A stretch of 64,000 nucleotides of DNA, from assembly GCA_029851415.1 (NCBI GenBank), contig CM056744.1, forward strand, positions 16,375,268 through 16,439,267, read 5' to 3'. The translations under genes were made by a program, and so were the position numbers. Source of the stretch: Eretmocerus hayati (taxonomy: Eukaryota; Arthropoda; Insecta; Hymenoptera; Aphelinidae). Shown here in pieces: positions 34,549-47,200 of this stretch. The notes under the pieces were generated by a model, which was not told the DNA's origin, made no database searches, and was given only the letters and a program-made list of their open reading frames with translations. Each line of letters starts with the position of its first letter. Positions within the stretch are counted from its first letter, which is position 1.

Positions 34549-35068
34549 GTTCCTTATACAGGAGCAAGTTTTTGTCCATTTTCTTTTTGTTGTTCCTCAC
34601 GCAGGAACAGAAGTTACATTCATCCTGTCGTTCCTCATACAGGAACAAATTTCACTCTAACTTTTTCGTTCCTCACACAGGAACAGAAGTTATATTCATC
34701 CTGTCGTTCCTTATACAGGAACAAATTTCACTCTAAATTTTTCGTTCCTCACACAGGAACAGAAGTTACATTCATCCTGTCGTTCCTCATACAGGAACAA
34801 ATTTCACTCTAACTTTTTCGTTCCTCACACAGGAACAGAAGTTATATTCATCCTGTCGTTCCTTATACAGGAACAAATTTCACTCTAAATTTTCCGTTCC
34901 TCACACAGGAACAGAAGTTACATTCATCCTGTCGTTCCTTATACAGGAACAGATTATCTTTCCTCACACAGGAATAAATTTGTTCATTTTTTGGTCATTC
35001 CTTATACAGGAACAAAATTTTGTTTTTGGCATTCCTTCAACAGGAATAGTTTATATTTCCTAACACAT
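34549..35068 (+). repeat. 38-bp minisatellite with a palindromic core
   Basis: About fourteen units each contain GTTCCTnAnACAGGAAC, a near-palindrome able to form a six-base-pair hairpin. The remaining 20-21 bases alternate between two types, CAGAAGTTAYATTCATCCTGTC-like and AAATTTCACTCTAA-like, giving a 76-bp higher-order unit. The last four units are diverged. No coding frame runs through the array. Confidence 0.9.
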
Positions 35069-35519
35069 AATTTTTGCGAACTCAGAGTATTCATTACGGG
35101 AGCTAGACATGAAATTCAGATGATACCCGTTTCAACTCATATCCATGTTAACTTGAATCGAGGTTAACTTTTCATACGGGTCAGATTGTACGATTCATTC
35201 TTAACTCTCAGAATTGTGTCACGACGCTCACGCTCGAATTTTTAGTTTCCAAAAGCAGAAACGGGATTTTGGGCAAATCTCTCTTAACGATCCCGAGCTT
35301 TAGGGCATTGGCCTTGGCTCAAAAAAATCTTATCCACTAAACTAAGCAAAGTTTACGTAACACTTGGATGATTCGTGAATGTCATACTTTCCCATATTGT
35401 GATGTCCACACAGATGGAGTAATTCATTAAAGCATACTATCTATTCAAGAATGATCCATTTTCAAAACTGTCAAGATTCAGGTGAGCTGAAGGTGAGTAT
35501 TGTGAATGCAAATGGCAAA

Positions 35520-38270
35520 GACTGTAAAATTGTCAAAATTATTCGAAAATTTGTCTCGCACGGGTCTCTATGGTGAGTCTAAATTCGTAATGCAGACCAC
35601 CAACGCGATTATTGTGGGATATGTTCTTGGTGCCTTCTGGGATCATACTCCAGCTAGAATCAAAATTGCCACTTGGGCCGTTTTCGGGAAAAGTCAAACA
35701 TGGGTGTTTTTCTGACAGTTTTCACTTCTCTAACCTCGAAAACTCGACGAGAACGCATTTTATTCGAGTATGTACAGCAAACTTTTTGTGGATCTCAAAA
35801 AGATGAACAAAACGTTCTCCACACTTTCTCCCATATGAGGCCTCCTGTTCTCGCAATAAATGTAACTTCGTACAAGTTCCTCATTCTTTACGGTCTCAAC
35901 ACCATGATCAAAAAAGACTACATTGAATCGAAAAATATAGGGAGCGGTTCTTTATAGGTCTCCAAAAAATGAACGAAAAAGATCTCTACACATTTTTCCA
36001 TTTCAGGCCTACTCCTGGTTCCCGCAGTTGTTATTTCATCCAAGAAATATATTTTGTTTCCATTATCGTCGGTTTCGACTGCAATCAGAAGATTGCCCTT
36101 GGACGAGAATAGGCAACTACTAGGCAGTTAAATTTCTCCCCAAAAGACGCTTCTGGTGAGAGAAACTGGCTAAACTCGGTACAACACGACAATTTGGGAC
36201 TTAAACGATAGATTCTACATCCAATAATTGATAGTAACAAGAATTATTGTTTAAAAATTGGGGCGTCGCATGAATAAACAATGAAAACATGCAATTTTTC
36301 ACGCCCTTTTCGATTTTTCCGCCATCAGTCGGGAAATATCAAATATTCGGGAAAATGTGTGAAGAGATGATTTGAAGATCTTCAGAAGATCTATAAAATT
36401 AGCCTGAACACTTTTCCTCGCAAATTGAGTCAGAATCGAATTGGTTTAAACAAATTCGCTGAAATTGTTTATAACAGAGCCAACTATCGCACGGAAAAGA
36501 TGGATTCGTGTACGCGAATTTTCCTGGAGAGCTAGGACCGAAAGCGTTCTTGTTCGCGTAACAAACCGGTCGTTTCGAAGTGCCCCAGGGTCATTATTAG
36601 CGTACGCCAATCGGAACATCGGCACGAAACTACCTGTGATCGTTTACAATTATGGGAGAAAATACCGAGACTCGCGTATACAACCAATCTGAGGGTATTA
36701 AGGGTTCGCAAATTCACGTATCGAACTCGTTCTTCTAGAATCCTGAATGGGAAGCGAACGGTGGACTTTCGCGTACGCTAACCAAGGCGTGCAGATTAGC
36801 GTACGCGAATTCGCGTATAGAACTCGTTCTACTAGAATCGCGTATGGCAACCAACCAGTGGACTTTCACGTACGATCACCAAAGTATGCGGATTCGCATA
36901 CGCGAATATCTATCGATTGGTTGCGACACGCAATTCTACAAGGACGAGTTTAATCTTTATGACTTCCGTTAGCGTCCGCGAATAACTGTCAATTGGTTGC
37001 CACACCCAGTTCTAGAAGAACGAGTCCGATACGCGAGTTCGCGCACGCAGTTCTGCATAGCCTGGTTAACGTGCGCAAACATCTATTGATTGTTTGCAAC
37101 ACGCGATACTAGGAGAACGAGTTCGATACGCGAATCCGCGTACGTGAATTTTGCATGGCTATTCATTGGTTGCCAAACGCAATCATAGAAGAACGAGTTA
37201 AATACGCGAATCTGCATGTCTTGGTTAGCGTACGTGAAAGTCCACCGATTGGTTGCCATACGCGGTCCTAGAGAAACGTGTTATAGATATGCGAATTTGC
37301 GTACGCGAGCCTGCATGTTATAGTTGGTGTATTATACGCGAACGTCTACCGATTGGTTGCCATACGCGAACCAGGAAGAACGCGTTAGACATGCGAATCT
37401 GCATGATCTGGTTAGCGTAAGCGAATATCCACCAATTGTTGTCAAACGTGATTCTAGAAGAACGACTTCGATACGCAAATTTGCCCCTTAGATTGGTTGT
37501 ATACGCGAGATAATAATACTCTTAGATTGGTTGTATACGCGAGTCTCGGTTGTTTTTTCCATAATCGTACACAATTATAGGTAGTTCCGTGCCGGTGTTT
37601 CGATTCACGGACGATAATAATGACCCCGGGGCACTCTGAAACATCCTGTTCGATACGCGAACAAAAACGCTCTGGGCCCTAGTTCTTTGGGGGAATTTGC
37701 GTACGCGAATCCATCGTTGGCGTACGATAATTGGCGCCGCATAGCCAGACCGTTTACGGAAATAAGAGTCCTCAAATGGAAAAACGAGTTCAGACCTTGT
37801 TTTGTTCATTGTTTGAAGATCTTTAAAAAGTTACTGCACAAATTTTTCGATAAAATATATCTCTTCGGATTCATGGGGTCGAGATCGTGAGAAATATGGA
37901 TCTTGGACGGAAATTCGTTCACCACGAAAACTGAAGGCCTTATACGGGAAAATGCGTTGATAACTTCATTGTTCATTTTTTTTTGAGATCGACAAAAAGT
38001 TATGCTACGTATTTCGCAATAAAATGCGTTCCCGTCGAGTTATTGATGGTAGAAAAGTGAAAACTGACAAGAAAACACCTGTTTTCCACCTTTTTTTAAA
38101 AATAGACCGAATGACGATCTCGATTCTACCTGGAGTATAGTCACAGAAGTGCCCCAAATAAATATATTCCACAATAATACCGGACGTGGTCTGCATTACG
38201 AATTTAGACTCACCTCTAGAGACCCGTGCACGACTTTTGTTATCAAAAAGCACTGAAACAGTGAGAATCT
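35520..38270. mobile_element. Composite element: outer inverted repeats around a TIR satellite core
   Basis: The outer arms (about 35556-36060 and 37790-38232) are inverted copies of each other; both contain GTGAGTCTAAATTCGTAATGCAGACCAC-type sequence. The inner core 36476-37745 has its own inverted ends (shared GATGGATTCG, CAGAGTGCCCC-like and CGAGACTCGCGTATAC phrases) and degenerate units of about 85-95 bp built on TTGGTTGCCATACGCG. The 2453-type repeat is inserted at 36126-36475. No transposase. Confidence 0.65.
36126..36475 (-). repeat. Dispersed repeat, copy 2 of 2
   Basis: Inverted copy of 2453-2831. It sits at the junction between the left outer arm and the satellite core of the composite element 35520-38270. 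Nothing corresponds to it on the right side of that element, which marks it as a later insertion. Confidence 0.75.
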
Positions 38271-38940
38271 GGGCCTGACTCGACAATTCTTGCAAAATTC
38301 AAACTTTTCGATAGCTAATTTTCGTCTCTGATGTGGCGAGAATTTGATGGAAAAATGCCTCGTGTCGGTATAAAAGAAAGAGTCTTATTCTTTCGTGGGC
38401 TCGTCTACTTGATTTTTAGACCTCATCAGAACAGGTGAAGTTTGAGGAATATAAGATACAAATTCGAGATCGAACGCACTCGTTGCGAGCATCGCTCGTT
38501 TCTTGCAAGAACAAATGTTACCGGTTTCCCATCAATTCCTCGCCACATAGCCCTTCAAGATTGACAGAAATCCACTCACTATTTCCGCAAAACTCCTGAA
38601 AATGAGAAATTAATAAAAATTGAAGACTGATTCCAAATGATGCCGTGAAACTTCTTCTTTTCCTCCTCAAAAATGCAACTCCTGCACTAATCTCGATTAT
38701 ACCCGAGACATCATCTACATGACATACATCAACCAAAGATTCAAACACTGCTGACCTATAATCCACACAGCTCATGCATATATACATAACTAAATTGTCA
38801 CGCTCTTAAGGTATATCAAGAGTGACAGGTGTAACATGCAACCAACGCCGCAAATATTATTCAAACGTTAGGGACTGACGAATGCTAGATTGCGGTTACA
38901 GTATTTCAGCTTATATATCTATGCATCACGTTGGTAAATT

Positions 38941-38964
38941 CATATATATATATATATATATATG
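38941..38964. repeat. (TA)n microsatellite
   Basis: A run of TA dinucleotides over about 22 bases. Nothing else is recognised between 38270 and 40580. Confidence 0.95.
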
Positions 38965-40584
38965 AATGCGGATATATGGAGTTGGATGCAAGCAAAATGA
39001 AAGGGTAGGGAAATGGAAGATGAAGAGAATCCGCATGATTATGCGGCTGAACTTGATGAGCTTTGCGAATCCTGCAGCTTTGCGCTAACGTTGACGTTTC
39101 TGGATTATGAATTTTGTGCATATTATGTGACTGGCGAAATTTCCATTCTCTGCTACTGTTGAAATAAATTATATTCGAGATATGAGAAGTGATATTATTC
39201 TGAAACCATTGAAATTTCGTCGTTGCTTCGAAGTGATTTTAGTTGATTATTCCTATTTGCTTTTGATAGTATGAATTATCCGTGTTTTATGAAAGTTGTA
39301 ATCTTTCTTGACCATCGATATCAATTATGCATCAATTGCGGCATCAAAGAGAATGTTAAATTGAAGGGGTTATCCATTAATTTTATAAAGAGTTTCAGCC
39401 TTTTACGGTATTTATGGATAGCCCTTTGAAAATACCAAATCCCAACACTACTTTTTCACTCGAAAAATTTCACGAGTGTCTAAAATCAGGAAATTCTTCC
39501 CTACGTGGTCTGTAAATTGCCCCTATTGCTACCTAACATATCTGCTGAGAATCGTCTTGAGACTTGTGATCGAGATATTGATGAATTTTAAAAGTGTGCT
39601 GTGTGACAGGCGTTGAAAATACCCATAAAGCAGGAATAAAATGGCTCATGTCAGCAGGTATTATTGGTGCCCTAGGGAAAAGGCTCAAATTATATGTACT
39701 CTTTAGCTTTAAAGAAAATTTTTTCTCATGCATATTTTACTTAGAAACCTCATAATGATTAGAACGAGCCATTTGATTCTCAAATTTTACTCGAATGCAA
39801 GGAGATTCTGACAACATCTGTGGAATGGCTCAATCATAAATCAAAGCGAAACAGTTTCAGTATAGAAAACTCATCAGTCGAGCGCGTCTTCGTCGTCCCT
39901 CTTGCATCAAGAGATTCCGCATCAGTCAGAAACCTGTAGCTAAAAATTTACTACCTAAACACACACGCATTATATATTTATATCTAATCATATAAATACA
40001 AACTCGTCACGTCTACCACTAGCAACCAGTCAAACGCTATCTACAAAGCTTGAAAGCGATGAGGTCATTGTCGAACATTTGAAAAATGAAAACAGACTCT
40101 GAGCTATTTTTGAATCACTCTTCTCGCCTTAGATGCATATATACATACAGAAACAGAGATTCTTGGTCTCTAATATATAGCTAAAGCAAAGTCGAGACTT
40201 GTACAATCGTCTTTATCACCTACAAAACTCGCGACGCTTTGTTTACAATCGGCATAATGTGCAAAGTGTTTGAGATGCATCTTATTAGTTTGTTCTATTA
40301 GAGGCTTTGTGATACTTTGTGAGCTTGCACCATTTTTTTTGTTATGCGTTTCTACTTTCAGTTTTTCTCTGAATCATTCTTGCATGCTCTAATGTGATTG
40401 ATGCCTCAGCATTGGCGACTTCGGAATATAGTTTATTTTGAATCTTGGAGCATCATTCAATTATTATTGAAATTTTAAGAGATGGACTGAGAAGTCAAGT
40501 ACTGCTCAAAAATATTGGTCATGGAGTCGAATGTAATTGCAAAGACTGTCGGACTGATTTGGAAGAGATGAACATATTCGTCAG

Positions 40585-40738
40585 CCCCTACGATGACTCT
40601 AGCACATTTCGACTTTCGCTCGAAGACTAGCGCATTTCCCTAATGTTTAAGCATGAGAAAAATGTGTTAATCTTCGAGGGAAAGTCGAAATGCGCTAGTC
40701 TTTGTAGGAAGGTTGAAATGTGCTAGTTTCCGTAGGGA
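40585..40738. repeat. Hairpin of CTAGCRCATTTC motifs
   Basis: Left arm 40585-40640 and right arm 40680-40738 are inverted. Each arm holds two versions of the CTAGCRCATTTC motif, and the outer ends are CCCTACG and CGTAGGG. A short non-coding palindromic element. Confidence 0.6.
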
Positions 40739-41395
40739 CCGAAAATATCACAAGAGTTTCTCTAATGGACTACACGGTGGTCAAATAATAGGCAGTCCGA
40801 AATCCTGAATGGATCATTGTGAATCTCAGTTCAGCCATTTATCAGAATTAGATTTTTAAACTAACAAGGAGAGTCCAGGGAGTGCGGGTCAAAGATTTGG
40901 AAGAAACTCTAAGAAGTCACATTTTAGCTGTAGAAGATTATATCCATCATTTTCCAACATGGGCCTACGTGGACAATGCTAATGTCGCAGGCTGTTTAAC
41001 ACGAAAACGCTCGAGTTTCAGACCTTGCGGCTTTGGATACCATCTTCCGATGCTAAATAGAGACTATCCCCAGAATTTCAGCCAAATAGGTTGGCTCCTT
41101 TTCTGTGCGACTCGTCACAATTTTAAGTTCATGGTCAATAATCTCAGATTCAGAAACAAAATAGTTTCGTTTTTGTCGATAGTGAAAGCCAAAACTGAAG
41201 ACTAATTCAGGTCAATTATAATTTAGCGTGTATGAATACCAAAGAAGAATGTATCTCAGAATTCCAAAATATTCATGATAAAATGTTCGTCTAAGCGCTA
41301 CCGACCACTTTTTTCAGGTTATGTAACAACGCTTGCACTTTTATAGGTGAGCTCCGAACCACCGAAGCTACAAGATAGGTGCTCATGGGAATCGA

Positions 41396-41465
41396 CATTG
41401 GTGCCAGTCGAAATTCGAGCCCAGACTTTCTGTGTTGAAGACGAGAACCTTATCCACGGAGCCAC
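41396..41465 (-). tRNA. tRNA-like fragment (degenerate)
   Basis: On the minus strand an A-box-like TGGCTCCGTGGATAAGG is followed about 30 bases later by a B-box-like GGCTCGAATTTC. Acceptor and T stems do not pair, so it is not a working tRNA. It is likely a SINE head or a dead tRNA. Its D-loop region resembles that of the 60043 tRNA-like gene. Confidence 0.35.
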
Positions 41466-42621
41466 GATTGCTTCTGTATATTCAAGATGTTACACATCTG
41501 GTCTTTCTCTGTTTGATCAGAATACTGCGTCTCTTTACTCATTCTGAGGTCCATTTTGAGGCTTTCGAAATGAATTGAGGAGATATGAACTGTTTTGCGG
41601 AAACCTTGATATTTGAGGGTCGAGGATGTGCCAACCCCAAATCTCACTTCCTAGGGTTCTAAGATGAATCATTTGACTCTCAAAAACATATAGAGCATGA
41701 CTCAACTTAAGGACGGATATAAAAATTCCACCCATCGGCACCATGAAAATTACACGGATAACACGGTAGCATGGAATGGAAAACTGACATTTGGCACTAA
41801 AATTGATCTCTCGGTCAAAATAATTGAGCTGCGGTTCTTAGGTTTCGAGAGTTCTCATTCTGCCACGAGATACTTTGAAAAAATCGACTAGTGGCTTTGT
41901 AGTATCGCGTCAAGGGGTCACACCGATAGGGCACAAAATTGACCAAAAATTCAGCAAAAGAAGATTCTTGCAGAAATACCCTATGCGAAGTGTAAAAATC
42001 AATTTCTTCTCGATGTTTATGGGCATAGAAAAGTTGCATCTGGCGATGAACTTCAATAGAATATCGGTGCGGGAAGGTCTGGAATGGTGCCAATTCATTT
42101 TTGCAGAGGGAAACAAAGTGAGTAATATTTTAGGCGAAATTCCGCCACAAAATGTACGTGCTCATCATGCACAAAAATGGGTCGTTGTGCTCTCATAACA
42201 ATAGAATTTGGTGCTCAATACTATCATATTTGGTGTATTTGCCCGCCAGAGTCCCAAACGAGCCCCACTGCGGCGCTCCACATTCGTAAATGCCGAAATA
42301 GAAGAAAGCAAAAGGGCACGGAACTGACATTTTGACCCCTTTTTTGATAATAACTTCATTGGGCAACACTGGACCAGAAAAATAATAGTGAGGGTTGGTA
42401 TTATCAATGCATCATTTCAGAATTTTCACGGAAGCACTTAAGTATATCGAATTAACTGGCTTCATGATGGAAAATTAGAGAGTATCTAATAGACTCCAAT
42501 TCAACCTCAACAGGATAATTAGTGAGATTTTTAATTTTGATGAGCTATATAAATGACGGACGGAATGATGAGTTAGAAAACGGTTGAGGTTAGGTTTCAG
42601 TAACGGCCAGAGATTATGTAC

Positions 42622-42776
42622 CAGCCTTGTGGTCGAGCTCGTGGTGTAGGAGCCAATCGTTGCTGCTGATCGGGAGCGAGAGGTGCCCTGTCCACGATGG
42701 ACGGATCCATTTCCAGAATCATTTGCAGGTCCTCGTCGATGCCGATGTTGACCCGCACGGAATTTGATTGTACGCA
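42622..42776 (-). CDS. Mitf: Mitf/TFE-family transcription factor, N-terminal acidic exon (partial gene)
   Basis: This 155-nt exon follows a pyrimidine-rich tract and GCAG acceptor at 42777-42780, and ends at a GTACAT donor. It reads 51 codons plus two bases. It contains GIDEDLQMILEMDPSIVD, which resembles the segment of TFE3 and long MITF isoforms that precedes the QLMREQ exon (GI, acidic, then a leucine-rich stretch and DP). The two left-over bases (TG) join the first base of the 3338-3545 exon to give an open codon, so the two exons are phase-compatible and in the correct order on the same strand. The resulting intron is about 39 kb. Acceptor-side phase is 0. Start codon and upstream exon are uncertain. 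The match is by short motif plus splice phase, not by full alignment. Confidence 0.72.
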
Positions 42777-44229
42777 CTGCCAATGATTAAACAGACACAC
42801 CAAGTTAGCCGAGGTGTGATATGATAACGCGTGAAAGCGTCGTATTTGCCGATAGCAAATTCGAAGCGATTGTCGAGGAGCTTTGGAGAGATGTGTGAGC
42901 TTGCTACGGGTCAAATGGCAATTTCGTGTATTACGCTTGAATGATTGAATTTTGGTGTTTCGGTATTGGATGTGTGAAGCTTGAATAGACAGGTACTGAC
43001 TGAAGCATTTGCAAGATATCTGTGAACGAACTCGAATTCGAGTACATTTAACTTGGGATCTTGAATTCGATTGATTTTGGATTGAGAATAACAAAAATGA
43101 GCAATCTTAAAAAAAAGAAAGAAAAACCCAGAAGGAAGTAATGTCAAATTTACTCAAAATTATTCGGGTCCCCATCGTCGTAACACATTTTCGGAGATGA
43201 GTAATGCAATTAGAACAGGCCCAATCATGGACAATCTTTGTTCTGAATCTATCTAGGAGTCGATTATCATTAAGCGCAGCGTCACGAGACGTAAGATGAA
43301 TGAAATTAAGTCACTATCAACCAAATCAACGCAATTTGATGGAAATTCCCTCCACACTCCCTCCTTTGTCGAAGGCGTCAAAAGAGCCCGGGCAAGCCGA
43401 GCTCATGCAGGATAATTGGAATCCTACAGCTGGGTCTGAAAAAAGGGTCCCTTCACAAAAGACGTCCGCAGGTTTTTGATTGATTTCGAACCACTCTCCT
43501 CCCCTTGTCACACCGTGTCACATATCATTCGACCCCCCTCCTAAAAAGATGTGACAAATTTCATGAGCCCCCCCCCCCTTTTCTGGTGGAAATTTCTATT
43601 TGAATCATTTCTAGGTATTCAAACGCTTATACGCTGACAATTCACGAGATACATGATTCAAACGATAAAATTGATAGTTTAATAATTTCCTCAGGGCACC
43701 TACATATGTATAACATATATTTTTTGATATAATATTGTGACGTTCGCGCCAGATTTGAAATATTTCAACCAATGAACGATATCAAAACTTGAGCAAGAAT
43801 AGACAACAACCCTTAAATATGGATAACTCTCATAGGACGTCACAATGCATCGACAGCCCTCCTCTCCCACGTCCTCCCACGTCCGAAACTGTCACATTTG
43901 CGATACCCCTCCCTCCCCCTCAAGTGCGGACGTCCTTTGTGGATGGCCCCAAAGGAAAAAGGAGGAATTGGAAGGAGGAGGGAGATGCTATGGTCCAGAA
44001 GAGAACAGAAATAATAGTCCTGATTCATACCAAGGTTCATTGAGCCTGTGACTGGGGTGGGGAAGAGAGTATGTGATTGAGATTTTCGTTACGGAAAGAC
44101 TAGAGCCTACAAGTCCGCCTGTCTTCCAAAATCAGGAAAGAATCTTGTTGCATTCAAATGGATCCGGGGAATTTCTATTTTTCGATAATCCAAAGATTCC
44201 TTCTGGGATATTATTCCCATGTTTCTTCT

Positions 44230-45190
44230 TCTGTCTAGACAAAGGGGGGGGGGGATTTCCATAGATACTCGCAAATATGTGAGGAATGCGAGAAGGTATA
44301 CCGAATTCATATGAAAATGATCGAGCATTTACCGACTGGATGTCCTCTATACGGAGCAAAGACGCCTGAAAGTTACAGTTCCACACAAAGAGGGACAGTG
44401 ATTGAAAACAGGAAAAATGGTGGAAAATGCGAGAGTATTTCGAAGAAACAGAAATCTTGATATGGTTAGTGATGCCACGGACGACTCATCACGTAAGAGA
44501 AATAGGATTTTGATAATAGAGTATTGATGCGCACTCGTGCCGAAGACTCGGGGAAGCGGGAGACTCATCAAGTTTTCGGGATGTGGAAATTGCCAATGCC
44601 AGAAGATGAAGGCCACGGAACGTGTATTTCTTCCAAAATCCGAATTCCCTGTTAGCGAGGATGATTGTGGAAATCTCCATGTCTTGATAGGCCGGGAAGG
44701 AGATGCTTCATAGGCAATCTAGAAAGTGCTGGGTAGTGTCGTATCAATCTGAGAATAGTCGGGCATCTGTCGACTACAGTCGACTAGAGCTTCTCTCTTG
44801 AGAATATTAACAAGATAATTTTAGTCCTAGAATAAGTGAGGTACGAAGAGAGAATAGATTTGAAGTAATACATACAAGAGGAATTTCAGAAGGAGCGAGA
44901 GTTATGGTGCAGTCCAAGATGTCGTTTGGGATTCATAACCACAGAGGGGGAGTCTCATAGAGATTAAGCATGCATGCACTGCGAGTGCTGCAAGGCTGAG
45001 ACCGGAGCGAAGAAATTATCGAACTTCCAGGACCCGGAGATCCTCCTTACCAAGAAATGGGACCGAAGGATCTGTTAACTTCCGAGGATCAGTAGAAAAT
45101 CCCCTCTTGCGGTTGAATGAAGCCAGGGAATCGTCACTTCTTCGAGATACAAAGATCACCCTTGCGAATAGTATATTACGCACCTGCGTC
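44230..45190 (+). repeat. Dispersed repeat family, copy B, with a zinc-finger-like frame
   Basis: Similar in order to copies A and C. Near 44260-44330 an open frame reads CEECEKVYRIHMKMIEHL and reaches a Cys four residues after the last His, a C-x2-C-x12-H-x4-C pattern like the N-terminal fingers of some non-LTR retrotransposons. The cysteines are lost in copy A. No reverse transcriptase motif is seen. Confidence 0.5.
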
Positions 45191-45899
45191 CGCGAGGGGT
45201 CGAAAGTGACACATTGCAGCCCGGGTGAGTTGCCGCACGAGCCACCAGGCGAGGGCGGCATACCCGTGGCCGCAATGGGTTGCTTTCATCCCGAGGTGCG
45301 TATAGTTCTTTTCAGTACACTTTCATCGAAGTTTTATGGTTTCCGGCACGATCTCGGGGCAAAATCCCGCACCGCTGCACAGGTTAGAAAACGTCGGAGC
45401 ATGCATTGTAGCAGACCGAGGGCGCCGCCCGAGGTCTGATGCGCATGTTCAGTCGTTTTCTGCCCTGGGCGACCATGTGGGATTTCCTGCCCCGGAATCG
45501 GGATGGAAACCACACGCTTTCGATGCAAGTGTACTGAAAAAGTCTTTTCATGTGTTATATTGACAAAGGGGGGGCTAGTGTTGATGAAAAAATTGGGTGT
45601 TGATGGTGCCCCTAAGGATCCTTTGTCACTGGTCACGTTCGGCACAACTCGGACGTTGAGGATGTTGAGGTTCGTGGACGAGGTTGATGAAGTTGAGGTT
45701 GAGTGAATTCACACACAATATTTCCACACAATTCTGACACAGGGACCAAAGTGCGTAAAACAATTATGGAATGTTCACTAGGTCGCGGTGACGACGTTCC
45801 TGACGGCACCAGGATACATCGGAGTAACAGAGCAGCGTGTCCACGGCTGGGCCAAATGTCGTGGAGTGTGCGTCGCGACGGCGATTCGGAAGTAGACTG

Positions 45900-46135
45900 T
45901 GTCTAAAGCTTGGACAGCTCGGGTTTATATAGGCGGTGTTTGTGGTAACGATAAGCAGCGTTACTCGTGTAATGTAATGGCAAGCGCCGTTACGTAACGG
46001 TAGGTGGCGCTGCGTAATGCGAGGTTACGTTACGTAACGCAGAACTGCGTTACGTATCGAAAGGGAACGTTACGTAATGATCCGGTGCGTTACGTAACGC
46101 TACGAGTCGCTACATGTGGAATTTGCGTTACAAAT
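45900..46135 (-). promoter_or_regulatory. Cluster of GTTACGTAAC palindromes upstream of a minus-strand TATA box
   Basis: Four or five near-perfect GTTACGTAAC sites occur at about 45989, 46029, 46048, 46070 and 46090, with half sites near 45958, 46011 and 46125. This palindrome is the known target of PAR-domain and E4BP4-type bZIP factors (Pdp1 and Vrille in flies). A TATATAAA box on the minus strand lies at 45931-45924, so the cluster would sit about 60-200 bases upstream of minus-strand transcription. That is the direction of the Mitf-type gene, inside its first candidate intron. A GC-rich stretch (45190-45900) follows downstream. An LTR origin is an alternative. Confidence 0.45.
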
Positions 46136-46289
46136 GTTTGGAAATGATATGAGTATGATTTTAATTGATTCACACAGAAAACAATGTGGTCGACGGAAAA
46201 AATAGATGTGTGTATGCACGCATCAATATTGATTCCTTTCCAATATTACCGGGAAGAAAGAATCTTGACCGTCACCCACAAAAGTATGG

Positions 46290-47200
46290 TTAGTATGGGA
46301 ATTCATCCGTAGGGGACTCGGTCTGTTCACCGACTAGAGTTACCTCCGCGGAGGACGCGAGTCCAAAAGTTACAATCCCAGGAGAAGGTGGAGGAAATGT
46401 TGTACCTTGAATGCCAGATTTTTGAAATCATCCCTGCTTGGCCCCGTTGATAGAATCCAGCAATACGTCCTGCAAAAGCGTCGTCTTAGAGAGAAGCCAT
46501 TTCAGAACCACGAGTGGTTCAAAAATGATCCGTGTCTTTGCATTAATTACAGAATTCTGAATCGACTGTCAGCCCACAACCGCACTCGCCCATGGAAACT
46601 TATCTAGACATCCTTGATGCCCCCCACAGAGTCCCTCGGTCCTCCGAGCGAGTGATTCAGGCTTCGAGGTAGATTGCTAATAAGGGTAGTCCTGGGTAGT
46701 CCTGTCACGATTCCCCAGATTTGCTTGGTCCCGTCATTTTTGCTGCCGTGGCTGCCGGATGAAGATGTGGATGTGCAATCTTTGCTCTCCGGCGGATATT
46801 GACAGGGTTCGGAGATTTGTCAGGACCCAAAACTGAGACACCGAAGTGCCTCAGCCCTCCTTGCTAGTCCCACGTGGAGGCAGGGAGGGATAGGTTCCAG
46901 ATTGAGATGGAAGACACACGAGGGCTTGCGAAGAAGGGAGAGTCTTGATGTAGTCCAAGATGTCACTCAGGACTCACGCGCACAGAGGTGGACAGGATGG
47001 TGGAAGCACACACTACGGATGCTGAGTCTGATGGCTGGAGCGGGGAAGTTGTTGAGTGCTTCCAGAATACTGAGATCCCTCTTGCCGAGAGATTGGAGCC
47101 AGAGTATGCTTGTTTCTCCCAGGATCAGTGAAGGATCAGCTCTGCGGTCATCTGGAGCCAAGGAGTCTTTACTCTCCTGAAGTCCGGAGATCATCATTGT
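46290..47200 (+). repeat. Dispersed repeat family, copy C
   Basis: Carries GGACAGGATGGTGGAAGC and TGATGTAGTCCAAGATGTC, matching copies A and B in order. A 186-codon minus-strand frame (46967-47527) overlaps it but is the complement of the repeat and has no recognisable domain. Confidence 0.55.

Noticed and set aside
34549..35068. CRISPR array
   Set aside because: Spacers repeat in two alternating types and the host is eukaryotic. It is a minisatellite.
38518..38596. Minus-strand exon-like segment with good acceptor and donor inside the giant intron
   Set aside because: Its length of 74 bases and phase do not fit between the two Mitf-type exons, and the needed frame meets a stop.
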